64,000 bases of DNA, taken from NCBI GenBank assembly GCA_022592445.1, contig JABYQR010000046.1:1-64000 (forward strand), given 5' to 3'. Both the position numbers and the translations under genes were made by a program. The DNA comes from Cytidiella melzeri (Eukaryota; Basidiomycota; Agaricomycetes; Polyporales; Irpicaceae). Below, in pieces: positions 1 to 10,700 of the stretch; the first letter of the stretch is position 1, and each line of letters begins with the position of its first letter. The notes below the pieces were generated by a model, which was not told where the DNA came from, did not search any database, and worked only from the letters and a program-made list of their open reading frames with translations.

Positions 1-1082
1 CTCTAGGAGCTGTATATATACATGTCTGTAACTAGATTACTAATGCTACAGTAATGTCATATGAGTAAGGATTGGTAAGGATTGGTAATCCTATGAGTAA
101 TGATTGGTAATGCACAGTCCTGCTTGCTAACACTACTGAATAGAGAATGTAAGCGATGACTGAGCATCCTACATAACTGAATGGTGCTGACTGAGCCTTT
201 AGTAAGCTCAATACATTTGGTATATGAAATATGAGTCATGCAGAAGCCTCATGGTACTTCTGCTATTCAGTCATGGAAACTACTGGAACACGATGCCATA
301 TGGTGTAAGTATCGCATCGTGTGTGACCATAAGGATGGTGGAATCACATGCTATGTACTATCTGTGCTTATCTATCTACATATCTAATCTACATTGTCCA
401 TAGATCTGATGTCCGATAATCAGCGATACAATCTCGCTTTGACAGACCCTTTCTCTTACAGCATGCGTAGGCCACTTTTCAATCCTACTCCGTCGCCAAT
501 CAACCCTGCAGACAACACTAGTACGTTCTTTCTAGCAGATATGACTAGATGAAAAACTCATGCATCAAGGGATTGGACAGGACGATCATCCTCACGAGCA
601 GAGCTCCATGCAATGCAGCCGATGAGACGTGCGGGTCCCCCGTCTTTACATTGGTCAGCTGCGAAAAGCTCATATCAAAGCTGTCAACGTAAAACGCCTC
701 GCAAAGGGGATTACAGCGCAGGATGAGATCGAGTGGCTGTAGAGTTCACGGTGAGCGCACGGCGACTGTGAAATACGTGCGCTTACTCTCAACTTTGACA
801 CTTGCCTTTAACGGTGTGCGGATTCCCTCGGCTAGGCGCTTGACTGTATCCACCCAATCAGATTGTTCGGATTCATCTTTGGAAGTGGCAAACAGTTGCA
901 AGTATCGCAAAGCGGAGGGTCTGGAAGTATATAAGGGGTGGGATACTGGGCATGGGGAGATAAACCCAAGCTACTCGACATTTTTCTACACACCCTCCAG
1001 CACATCGAATCCAAGTCGGTTTACGTTGGTGAGCATTTCCCTGCGCACCAACTGCTCGAACTTCATTGAGTACACTATAGAC
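1..1082. other. Upstream region without a supported gene
   Basis: I see no coding exon here that joins in frame to anything. Positions 60-115 contain a short run of direct repeats built on 'ggattggtaa'. The reverse strand near 260-300 has a 'tagtttcc' string resembling the start of the LTR at 33440, which could be a degraded LTR end, but I cannot show it. The last 100 bp are presumably the promoter of the next gene. Confidence 0.5.
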
Positions 1083-1977
1083 ATGGCCCGTACGTCGTCC
1101 AACCCATGCTCTTGACCTTACCCTCCCTAACCGCCTTCGATGCTCAGCCTCCACTTACACCTACGAGAGGATCGACAAGAACAATGCCGTTCTCTTGGTC
1201 GTCGACCACCAGGAAGGGCTGTTTCTGATTGCCCGCGACCAGTCTGCCACGGACATGAAGAGCAACATCCTCGCGCACGCCGCACTCGCCAAAGTCTTCA
1301 ATCTCCCGACCATCCTCACCACCAGCGCTGAAACTGGTGAGTGCTGCGTGTTTTCGGTCCATTGCTTCACTGACGGGCTGTGCAGGTCCCAACGGTCCTC
1401 TCCCCGCCGAGGTCATCGCTTTGCATCCCAACGCGCCTTTGATCAAACGTAATGGCGAGGTCAATGCCTGGGACAACAGCGAGTTCAAGGCCGCAGTAAA
1501 AGCTACTGGGAAAAAGCAGGTCATCCTTGCGGGCATCACCACTGATGTACGTCTCACCACCCACTGGATCTTTACTTTGTCACAACATCCCTCACTCACT
1601 CATTCTATCGCAGGTCTCCACTGCCTTCCTTGCCTTATCTCTCAGATCTAAGGGGTACACTGTCTTCGCCAACAGTGACGCGTCAGGGACCTTCAACGCG
1701 AAAACCGCACAAGACGCGAACGATCGCATGCGTGCGGCGGGCGTCCAGGTTCTCTCCCTCTTTGCTGTGGCCTGCGAGCTCATGAGGGATTGGAGGAATA
1801 TACCTGGTACCAAGGAGTTGTTACCTTTCTTTGACAAGTAAGCGGGGTTTTTTGTTGCAGTTTTGTACAGTTTTCCAGTGAGTGACCATGATTGTTTTTA
1901 GGTATTTGCCAGAGTATGGCTTCCTCGCTAGGTCACATGATGCAGCCGTTCAGAGCGGTGTGCTTTCCGGTCTTTGA
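1083..1977 (+). CDS. Isochorismatase-like hydrolase (YcaC-type), nucleophile Cys replaced by Ser
   Basis: Five exons join in frame to give 218 residues: 1083-1089, 1148-1336, 1386-1546, 1614-1837 and 1902-1977, all with GT-AG introns of 49-67 bp. The start is the ATG whose 7-nt exon keeps the frame of exon 2. The protein has the cysteine-hydrolase fold signature: catalytic Asp in 'LLVVDHQEGLF', Lys in 'PLIKRNGEVNAWD', and the C-terminal 'AVACELMRDWRN' typical of YcaC-like members. Where the family has 'TDVC', this protein reads 'ITTDVSTAFLALS', so the nucleophile position is Ser (codon TCC at 1617-1619), directly after an intron. Family enzymes hydrolyse amides or related C-N bonds in the cytosol; the substrate here is unknown. 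If the codon is real the protein is probably catalytically changed or inactive. Gene call is firm, activity is not. Confidence 0.88.
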
Positions 1978-2261
1978 AGTGCTTGGCCGCACTCGAATGT
2001 GAACATTTCTCAAATCTTTATGGAAGACGTTTGTACTGTAACGATACTCGCAATATGACGCTATCCTCCCATCGGCTGGTCCTTACAACATCGTTGGCAC
2101 TAGTCCGTCTGAAGGTTGTCTGTGCACGTCCATTGATGAGGACCACTGAGATGTGGAATGTCCGTGATGAATAATGTCTGTACGTAGCTGAAAGTGACTC
2201 CCTCGATTCCCGATCTACAGAACAAGAGTCGAAAAACAGTGCATCGGCGGGCATCCATCTC

Positions 2262-3047
2262 CTAAACCCTATTGAATACCCACTTCCACGAATCGTCGTC
2301 AACCTTACCTTTCTTCAAGGTAACCTGAAGTTAGGCAAACAGATAAGCATCGGGTCAATAGCTGGCAGCGTACATACAAACGTAAAGTCTTCACCGGAGG
2401 CGAGGGACCAGTAGAGCTTAGTATCTTGGACGCCAATACTGCGTTGTGGAAATCAGGAAATGTTGGTACTGGCTACAGTTTGGTGTGCTGAAATTTGAAC
2501 ACTACTCACGAATGATAACCACCGTCTTGGTCCTCAACGTCCCAGGGATACCCTCGCTTGCTAACAAGAATCCGAGCGCCTGGATTTTCGGTCTCGGGGT
2601 AGGCGTAGAGGCCGGTTTTCTTATTATAGATCGTCTGCTTGAACGAGTCGTACTCCCACTATAACGCAAAGACAATCATGAGCAGCAGGTAAACCGCCCG
2701 TCAAGACCGGAGGAAGCAAAACGTACGACTTGCATATCGTCGTCAACGTCCAAGACTCCAAAGATGGGAGGGTTGTTAACGCCAACAGGTGCTTCAATGG
2801 TGGTGACGGCCTTGTCCCAGTACGATTTATGTACGATTGTGATTCTGTAAATGTTACCAGAGCCTTTGAGAGGCTTCTTGGGTTCGTCGCTGGCGCTGTT
2901 GGATGCTGCCACCATGACGGCGAAAAGAAGTGCGAAGATCTAGGGATGAGTAGCGCTAGTTTCCCTCGATGGGCTGGGATGACTGGGTTTGTACGCGTGA
3001 GGGACGTGAACCACTTTCAACACAGTTAAGTATGCAAGTGTAGCCAT
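2262..3047 (-). CDS. Small secreted protein, possible beta-trefoil (mycocypin/cospin-like) fold
   Basis: Five exons on the minus strand join in frame to 172 residues: 3047-3015, 2939-2727, 2658-2510, 2438-2378 and 2324-2262. Residues 1-26 form a signal peptide with the hydrophobic core 'KIFALLFAVMVAA', followed by a charged linker. The mature part of about 145 residues has no cysteines in the exons I read. It is rich in Tyr, Trp and Gly turns such as 'GNIYRITIVH', 'QTIYNKKTGLYAYP' and 'DDDSWKWVFNRV'. This alternation of short beta strands and Gly/Trp turns recalls fungal beta-trefoil protease inhibitors and lectins, but I cannot assign the family without a search. It faces away from the isochorismatase gene, and their 3' ends lie about 285 bp apart (convergent). 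Gene structure is well supported; function is inference. Confidence 0.72.
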
Positions 3048-5071
3048 AATCGCAGTTTGAGCGCTCTGTGTGGCATATGTTACCGCCCAGAGTGTACGAA
3101 GAATGGTCAGCATATCTAACTGTAAAAAGTAATCAGTCGTGCGTCGTGAGAGTGATGCACAATATGTTTTTGTTCACACCCTTTGTTCGGACATGTATGT
3201 CATATCGTTGGCTGACATCATTCTCGGAGGTGTTATGTATGTTCCACGCCGTGCGTTGGTATTGTACCATATCAGAAATTCATCCCATCTATGCAAATAG
3301 AAAGGGTCCCCCATGCACAACGACATCGGTGTTGATGCATGATGTGTAGCGTCATACCAGATTGTTTTCCATTCCTCCGATTGGCGTAGATGAGGCCTGA
3401 GGAATGGTACGGATTGAGACCTGGCCGTGATTCAACTTGCCACTCGTACATATGAGTTAAACTCTGGGTGACTACTTGTCAGCTGTGCATGTACCAGGGT
3501 CGCGGAAGATGCAGACCTACGGCCGTGCCCAGTGGCTGGAAAAGCTTCAAACTGAGCGCCTGGACCCTTTCCTGTATACCTATATATTTGAGAACATGCA
3601 TCGTGGGTCTTTGACTTATGCAACCGTGCTGAACAAGATGCTATGGGAAAAGCGATACAGGTCTTCCATCTTGAACAAAGAAGAGTCAGGCAGGCTCCTC
3701 TCAGGGAGCAGGGAGATATGCTGACTTTCGGAGTCTCGACTTACAGTATGTTCATAGCCACCGGAATCATCCAAAAATTTGAATGTCCGATTGATCTCAC
3801 CACTACGTATCTTCCACGTCTCTTTACTCAGCACCGGATCACCTCCTCCAATAAGTCCCCTTTGGCGCCTCCCCAATCCTCCCTCGCCTTCATCGACGAC
3901 GACGCCTCGTGCAAATATCAATTACTTGTCCAGTGTGCCCATTGCCCAATGCTTCGCCACTTCTCGGTGTTTCAAATGTCAATCCCGCCTACTGTAAGGT
4001 ATTTTCGTTGCTCGGGTTGGTTGTGGGGTCGTAGCCGAGTTCCTCTCGTTGCACATCATGTTTCACCTGGCAATCGGCGTTCAGGGGTTCATGGGCTGGG
4101 GGAGGGGGCGAGGTGTATAAGAAGGTGCATGACGTACCTCCATCTACTCATGTACTTGCTCACTCTTGCAGCTTCACAGGCCGACATCTTCGGCGATGTC
4201 AACGTCAACGCTCTGACGTTGAGTTGACCGGTGTGTGCCACAAACCTCTCATGCGAAATGAAAGCAGCTCATACTCCTCTCACATATTCTCAAGTCGAAG
4301 AAAGTAAGTGGACTTGTATGTATACCTAAATCCCCACTCTGTTTGTTACATACATCATGATCTTACCCCTCACAAGTCCTGCAAACCCATTCGACTCTTC
4401 ATTTCCCTCTCAAGCCCCACTCCTCCCAGAGTTCAAGGTGAAGTGGACGCAGTCTCTAGCTCCAACGAGAGAGAAGGACGTACCGCGCTTTTCTGAGCTG
4501 ACTGATGCGCTGGTACTTGATAACAACATGGTCCGGTGAGGGAGTCGGCAATTAGAGGTGGGGAGTTTGAGTCTTACGGTCGTGCTGCATCCATCGTCAC
4601 TAATGCCACCACTGAGACCTCCCCCACCACACCCTCAATGGGACTACCCAGACATCACGACAACAGGGACCCTTTATTTGTCATCTGGGCCTGTACCCAC
4701 TCTTTCAACCAACGCCATCGCCGTCTGAACCATTACTCCTGATATCCGTGCGTCTCCCTCCCTCTTTCTTCCATTGAAGTCTGAGGGTGCTATTCACAAA
4801 CAATAGCTCTGATGAATTGCGCCGAGTGACTCCAGTCGGGTGTTCGTAACGCACGAAAATCCGCTCTTTTTTTTCGAAATAATAAGTAAGAGACCTCGAT
4901 TTTCTACCGTACTATACAGGTTCGTGATCGTTCTTCTGTTGCAAGCCAAAAAAAACATATTTTGATTTTTCTGCGCGCATGTACATAGTCCGCAACGGAG
5001 ACACCCGCTAGAACTCAAGTTTAGCTCAGCTCCATCATCGCACAGAGACGAAAGTGGCTCACATGTAAAAC
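3048..5071. other. 2 kb with protein-like segments but no gene I can splice
   Basis: Several open stretches are present on the plus strand (about 3780-3997, 4170-4227, 4360-4540 and 4590-4720). Some have codon-like composition, for example 'FKVKWTQSLAPTREKDV' near 4430, with plausible donors and acceptors around them. I could not join them into one frame or recognise a family. This could be a degenerate or unusual multi-exon gene on the plus strand. The longest uninterrupted ORF here (3643-4227) crosses what look like intron sequences and is not convincing. Confidence 0.3.
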
Positions 5072-5285
5072 TCAGTCGTGGGTGCCGTCAGGAGCTAGTA
5101 TCAGCGCATCGTTACGCGAAGGAATCTTGTTCGAGTCTGCACACACAAAGTGTCACGGTCAGAATATTGAGCGGTCATGCAACGGAGGTAGACGAATGGT
5201 AAGTCTCACTTGGTTGGGCAACAGGCGCAGCACTCGCCACGAACGCAATGCACAAAGCGAGGAAGGCGGAGAGCTTGAGTTGCAT
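5072..5285 (-). CDS. Tiny secreted peptide (46 aa)
   Basis: Two exons (5285-5210 and 5136-5072) with a 73-bp GT-AG intron join to 46 residues. The first 19-20 residues are a clear signal peptide ('KLSAFLALCIAFVASA') with an Ala-x-Ala cleavage site. The remaining peptide of roughly 26 residues has no cysteines and ends 'ILAPDGTHD'. Reading through the intron instead gives a slightly different short tail ('...TYHSSTSVA'), so the exact mature sequence is uncertain. The nearest downstream-coordinate gene is a UstYa-like oxidase on the same strand. UstYa enzymes act on ribosomal peptides, but this peptide lacks the repeated cores and Lys-Arg processing sites of dikaritin precursors, so no link is claimed. 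Confidence 0.5.
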
Positions 5286-6612
5286 ATCGAACAAGTCAGA
5301 AGGTTGGGATTGAGCGTGGTCTTGCCGGATCCTCTTACGCTGAGTACTTGTATGTTTCCGCACGTTGTTTAGGTTCATCGTTTGCGTGCTTGCACAAGCC
5401 ACTTCCCACCGGACCTTGGCTTACTAACGCCCGTGTCGAACGGCAAACGACCACTGCCAGCAGCTATAGCAGATATCTGATGAAACCAGTGTTGCTCCGA
5501 CGTATCCAAGCACCTGCAAGTAAGTTCTGCTCACTACCGATAGCAGGGAGCGCGCCTTCTCTCTCTCTCCAAACTTCCCACCCGATCAGGACGTCTGGGA
5601 ACGAGCACCATTGTTGTCGTATCTTTCACACAAATTCGACATCATGATCAAGCACAGAAGCCAGAATCTCATGGGTAGATGTCGCTCATCTGTAAGTCCT
5701 TGGTCCTGCAACCTCGGATCCCTGTCGAACAAATGACATATGGTGGGGGTGCAGGCCCATCGCTCGCGTGCTGCATGTTGTTCGTAACAGCGAGTTCTGT
5801 TCAATCTTTATTGCGTGTGTGAACTCGTACCATGAGAAAGAGCACCCGGCTTCTAGGCAAGTACGCTCCTGTATATGTCCCTTGGCTCACGCGTTACCGA
5901 ATCGCTGACTAATCCAAGACCTCTCTCTCTTCATTCGACTTTCAAGCTGCGGCGCAAATTCCACGGATGAAACACCAGCGGCGTATCAGACAGCGCTCAA
6001 GTCAAAGTGCACGGGTACGACGAAGGAAGGATGATTCTGAGCTCTTGCTTCCACATGGTACAATCTCCACGGCTTTGCCACACCGATGAATTCATGCCAG
6101 CCGTTCTAGGCGGCGAAGATGATTCGGCGAAGGCAGAGCAATCACAATTGTCAAAGCTTGCGATGTCGCTTTGCCCATGGCATGTCTTTGGAGCGTGGAC
6201 ATCGACGCTGTCCGCTTTTCAACTCTTCCACGGGACTAGCGCATCTATCCGTGAGTAGGATGTAGTCAAGCTGGCAACTAGGACGCCACGAAGGCCGCGA
6301 CCCTGGGGCGTCAGTAGTGAGCGCTGTGTCGCAGTGATTATGTTACGTACACGCGCTGTCTTTCATCTCAATCATGCAATTCTACCCAGATCGGTGTGTA
6401 CATGCTGCGAGGCGTTACACACACAAAAGCACGTTTTCTCCCACAGGTAACTACCAATACGGATAATAGGACTTGATGGTGACTGCTATTTGCATTTGCA
6501 GGTTACTCCGCGCAGATAGGTTACATCTCCCACAAATAGCTCCTCGACCGCGCACTATAACAACGTCTCGAGGCTAATGAAACCCTATCTGCCGATGAAC
6601 CAATACCGAAGC
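5286..6612. other. Intergenic, nothing recognised
   Basis: About 1.3 kb between the secreted peptide and the UstYa-like gene. A plus-strand ORF at 6007-6258 has no recognisable motif and no supporting splice partners. I see no repeat or RNA gene. Confidence 0.5.
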
Positions 6613-7315
6613 CTATCCCAGAGTCCGGTCCGGCACCCCGAGCGAAATCCTATACTCTTCCCAATCCTCCCAACCCGCAGTCACCCTGTCGTACACCGGG
6701 AACCAGTCATAACATGTGTGCGTCGCGCCCGTCCGCTCGAGTGTCAAGTTTCGTTTCGTAAAGTCTCCAGGCTCGAGCGTGACGTCCGCTGAGCAAAGAG
6801 TCCACTGACGCAAGTAGACGAAACAGTGGTGCATGTGTCCCTGTGCACCTTTGCCCATGTGGCTCCATCTGCCCGACTCTAAGGCTTTGCGCATCAGGCG
6901 CAGACAATGAAGCTCGTGGAACATGGCAACCACATACCCCCTCCGTCCCTCGCCTAGTCGAACAGCGTGGTCGCCGACGGGGCCTGTCCACAGCCACTCC
7001 ATTTCGGCTTCTGGGTCCATTATAGAGTATCGAGTGCTCTCCTCGATAGTCATTTTTACCTGCTTCCTTTCAATAGGAAGCCTTACAGGTTGGTCCTTGC
7101 CTGTGTAAGCTACACTTCTCGTCAGCCCTTGCAATACTAACTGAAGGTTCGCAGAACGTACAGTATGAGTTCTCCGGGCGAACCTCTCCGACGTGTTGCT
7201 GCTTCCTCACATGTTTGACCTGTCGCACTACCTCGATCAAGGACAAGTTGAGATACAGCGAGGCGAGGACGAGGGTGAGGACGAGGATGCCTTGTCGCGT
7301 GTCTTTGCTCAACAT
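6613..7315 (-). CDS. UstYa-like (DUF3328) oxidase
   Basis: Two exons (7315-7162 and 7109-6613) with a 52-bp intron, branch-point-like 'ctgac' included, give 216 residues. Residues 7-30 form a single hydrophobic membrane anchor ('GILVLTLVLASLYLNLSL'), followed by a linker and then the family signature. After 'NSYSYTGKDQP' and 'MTIEESTRYSI' come the two histidine motifs 'FHELHCLRLMR' and 'HMHHCFVYLRQ'. They are followed by 'LCSADVTLEP' and 'THTCYDW'. UstYa proteins are membrane-anchored HxxHC enzymes that oxidise peptide or other natural-product scaffolds in fungal biosynthetic clusters. Both HxxHC motifs are intact. No other biosynthetic gene is visible nearby. An upstream in-frame ATG (7357) is possible, but the chosen start gives the usual short N-terminus before the anchor. 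Confidence 0.88.
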
Positions 7316-7789
7316 TGGGAACCAAGGTAAGTAAAGCTCGAGTATGCCAACGATCATTTCGCTTACATATCATTAGTATACTACTCCTCAACCCAGATAC
7401 GCAACATGAGAGCATTGTTATTGTTAGACATTGATAGGCTTATGGAACAAAAAAGGGTGGGAGATTAATCGCCTATAGGACCATTTGCTTTCCAGAAAGA
7501 AGGTGAGGCATTCCCGGGTTAGCCAACATGTGCCAGCGCACCAGTCCCTCTAATCCCGCACATCGAGGCAGTGTTCAAACTGAACTAAACACCATCGGGT
7601 CCAACAACATCCTTGTGGCGATTCTCAATATCGTTGCAACTTTGTTCTTTCTCACAGGGTCAATGTGCAAAACAGCCCGCGAACCGCCGCGTTTCTGCGA
7701 ATGTCATGTCTACATAGTTCGCCCCAGCTGAGTCTGCCAACCAGTGGGACTTGGCACTTTCACCCTTGGAGATAGTCTCCAATATAGAG
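7316..7789. promoter_or_regulatory. Divergent intergenic region
   Basis: This 474-bp stretch separates the start of the UstYa-like gene (minus) from the first exon of the GNAT gene (plus), so it must contain both promoters. No clear TATA box is seen. The 67-aa open frame at 7528-7731 has no recognisable content. Confidence 0.4.
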
Positions 7790-10700
7790 ATGGCACCAGT
7801 CGGAATCACCATTCAGCGGGTTGAACAACCATCTGGTGAGGAGAGCTTTACCCGCGGGCAACGGAAATATTGACATTAGTTCTATTGACTCCAGAATTGA
7901 GGAGGCAGTTGGGCTATACTCGCTCATGAAGAGTGGTATGTCTCAGTCTTATTGATCGACAGTAGAACTTGAGGTTAATCTCCCACCCAATTGTCAGCAC
8001 TAATGAAACTCCGCTAGGCGCGGGCTGATGGCGGCAAACCGAGAGCTCGGCGGGGGACTTGGGTGATTTGTGAGCTCCTCAACAGCTAGTCACATAGTAA
8101 TTTTAGGCAATTACATGGGACAATAAATATGACTGAAGGGTAAATATCTCAGTATATAAGAGGGTACATATTTTAGTATATAAGACTGTTACATAGTGTA
8201 CAAAACCTTACTGATGGCATTGTGAGTCTTCCAATTCCCCCTTTCTAGTAAAGCTCTATTCATGCCTCTGTCAGGCTCTTTGTTTATTCTGTTTGCACTG
8301 CTCACATACTCACACATGTTTCACAGTGTATCATGGTTGCTTAGATTGCATTTGGAACAGCTGCCCTTTCCCTTTTCCGGTAAAGCTCTATTTATACAGC
8401 CTTATGCGTACCAGAGCAGGTGGGGGTGCTGGTTTTGAGGTGAGCAGCACTATTTCTATGCTGACTATCAAACAACATACTGAATACACTTTGCATGTTA
8501 AGCTTGATGATGAAGAGGAAAATTATCAATCAACAGCCCTGGCACAGGGTTGAGTATGAATACTATAAGTACAGGGATGTGCGTACCTGGCACAGGGTTG
8601 AGTCAACCAATCGGAGTTAGGTCCGAGGTTTGAATGGACACAAGAAGATAACCAATGACATAATAGTCTGTGTTGAATGGAGGCGATGTGGATCAGGGAG
8701 TGAGGGAGGAAGGACGAGTTGGATTGTCAAGGCAAATGTAAGGATGACAACTAGTTAACAGGATAATTGAAGAAGTGAAGAAAAATAATAGGGTGTGAAG
8801 ACTGTTTGCAACATTTTGCCATGTTCTGTTGGCTCAACATCTTCCTCGGCATCAAGATCCTTGGTACCATGTGCAAACCTGTAGACTTTGTGGTGCACAT
8901 CTTCTTCATCACCAAAGACACCTTTGTCACTATTCTTGCTGATCCATCCTAACAACGGATACATTGAAAGGCAGGGTTGTGTGTGCTGCTAAGACCCAAG
9001 GGCGCTGTCAGACCTCTGATCACCTAAGACACAAGTGTCAAGCAAGTGAGCCCAAGGTGCAAAGGAAGAGAGCACGGTTAGTATATAACTGTATGTAAGA
9101 CATGTTGTTATTCCAAGGTCCACCAAGTGATGTGCCAATGTGCACATCCGCGGTCGGCTGCATCTCCCGCCTGACGCCGCCTGCATCTGTTTCTATTTCT
9201 GTTTGTACTTGTACGTTCTGTCTCGGTCTCGACTCGTTCTATGGCACATATGTTTTATTTTACTATTCCGCCCCCACTTTGTTTTGCAAACCCACTCATA
9301 ATGACTTCACACCTGCTTTCTACTTTGTTACCTTATTCATGTTTTCTGTGTCTGGTAAAAAGATATATAAACTCATGTATTGTCTCGGTTTTAAAATTAT
9401 CATATCATTGCTCAATCTCGTGTGCACTCGACCTGCTCATTACAATAAGACACAAGTGTCGAGCGAGTGAGCTAAGTACAGGGTCAGCATATGTACATAC
9501 TGCAAATGCAAGGGAGATGAAGCATACCCCAAGGTGCATAGGAAGAGAGCACAATGGGGGGTGTCGTGGATGGCCCAACTAGCCCTTATTTTTCGCAATT
9601 TAGCTCTTGTTTTTATCTGTAAAACCTTGGGCTGCAACCCAGTTGCAACCTGTCATGGATGGCCTGACTAGCCCTTAATTTTCGCAATTTACCTCTTGTT
9701 TTTATCTATAAAACTCCGGGCTGCAGCTCAGTTGCAACCTTTCCTGCATAAACTCCTTTGAACGTCTATTAAGCGCCCGTATCACGTGGCTTAGACGCTC
9801 CACACGGTCACATTACTTGCTACTACGTCACACTGGCATGTGACTTAGCTTAAGTAAGACCACATGGCTACAAGCACATGGCTCAGCCCATAGCTAGGGT
9901 TTGACGTCATAGATACCATCCACATGGGCTCCTTATTGTTCTTTCCCTATTGTTCTCTTTATGGAAGGATGTTCTCACAGGTGTGGGAATGGAATACAAT
10001 AGTTGGTCTCCTTTTAGATAGATTCTCTCACGTGTAGAGTTCTTGGCAAGGACTAGACAATAGCTATTGTTCTCCTTTAGGTAGTTCTTTTGTTCTTCGT
10101 TCACACGGCTTCTTGGAAAGCCTGCCCTCAACATGGTCTGTGCGCAGGTCCCTGAAGTCTATATATACTGCTGCATGTACGCTCCTAGCCCCCATCTCGA
10201 CCTCTTGGTCTTTACTGGGCTAGGTAAGCAAATCCCCTCTGTACTACATAGCTGGTAGTCAGAATACTAACTTGGTCTTTACTGGGCTAGCTTTCTGAAT
10301 AAGTTTGATAGCTGGTGAACGCATTGTGCTTCACGCCTGCCACCACCTCCTCGTCGTCATCCACACCGTGTCCCTGTTTGTCACGTTGAGCCCTGTCTCC
10401 GTGTCACAACCCTCTCTGCACAAACTCCTTGCACATCTACTAAGTGCCTGTATCACATGGCTTAGACGCTCCACACGGTCACGTTACTTGCTACTACATC
10501 ACACTGGCATGTGACTTAGCTTAAGTAAGACCACATGGCTACAAACACATGGCTCAGCCCATAGCTAGGGTTTGATGTCATAGATACCGTTCACATGGAC
10601 TCCTTTTGTTCTTTCCCTATTGTTCTCTTCATGGAAGAATGTTCTCACAGGTGTGGGAATGGAATACAATGGTTGGTCTCCTTTTAGATAGATTCTTTCA

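Noticed and set aside
3643..4227. 194-codon plus-strand ORF
   Set aside because: No motif, and it spans sequences that look like introns; no coherent protein emerges.
5072..7315. Dikaritin-type RiPP cluster
   Set aside because: No precursor with repeated cores and Kex2 sites and no second modifying enzyme in view.
8293..8553. ORF beginning MHCSHTHTCF, repeated at 11579 on the other strand
   Set aside because: It appears twice only because it lies in the inverted arms of the MULE-like element.
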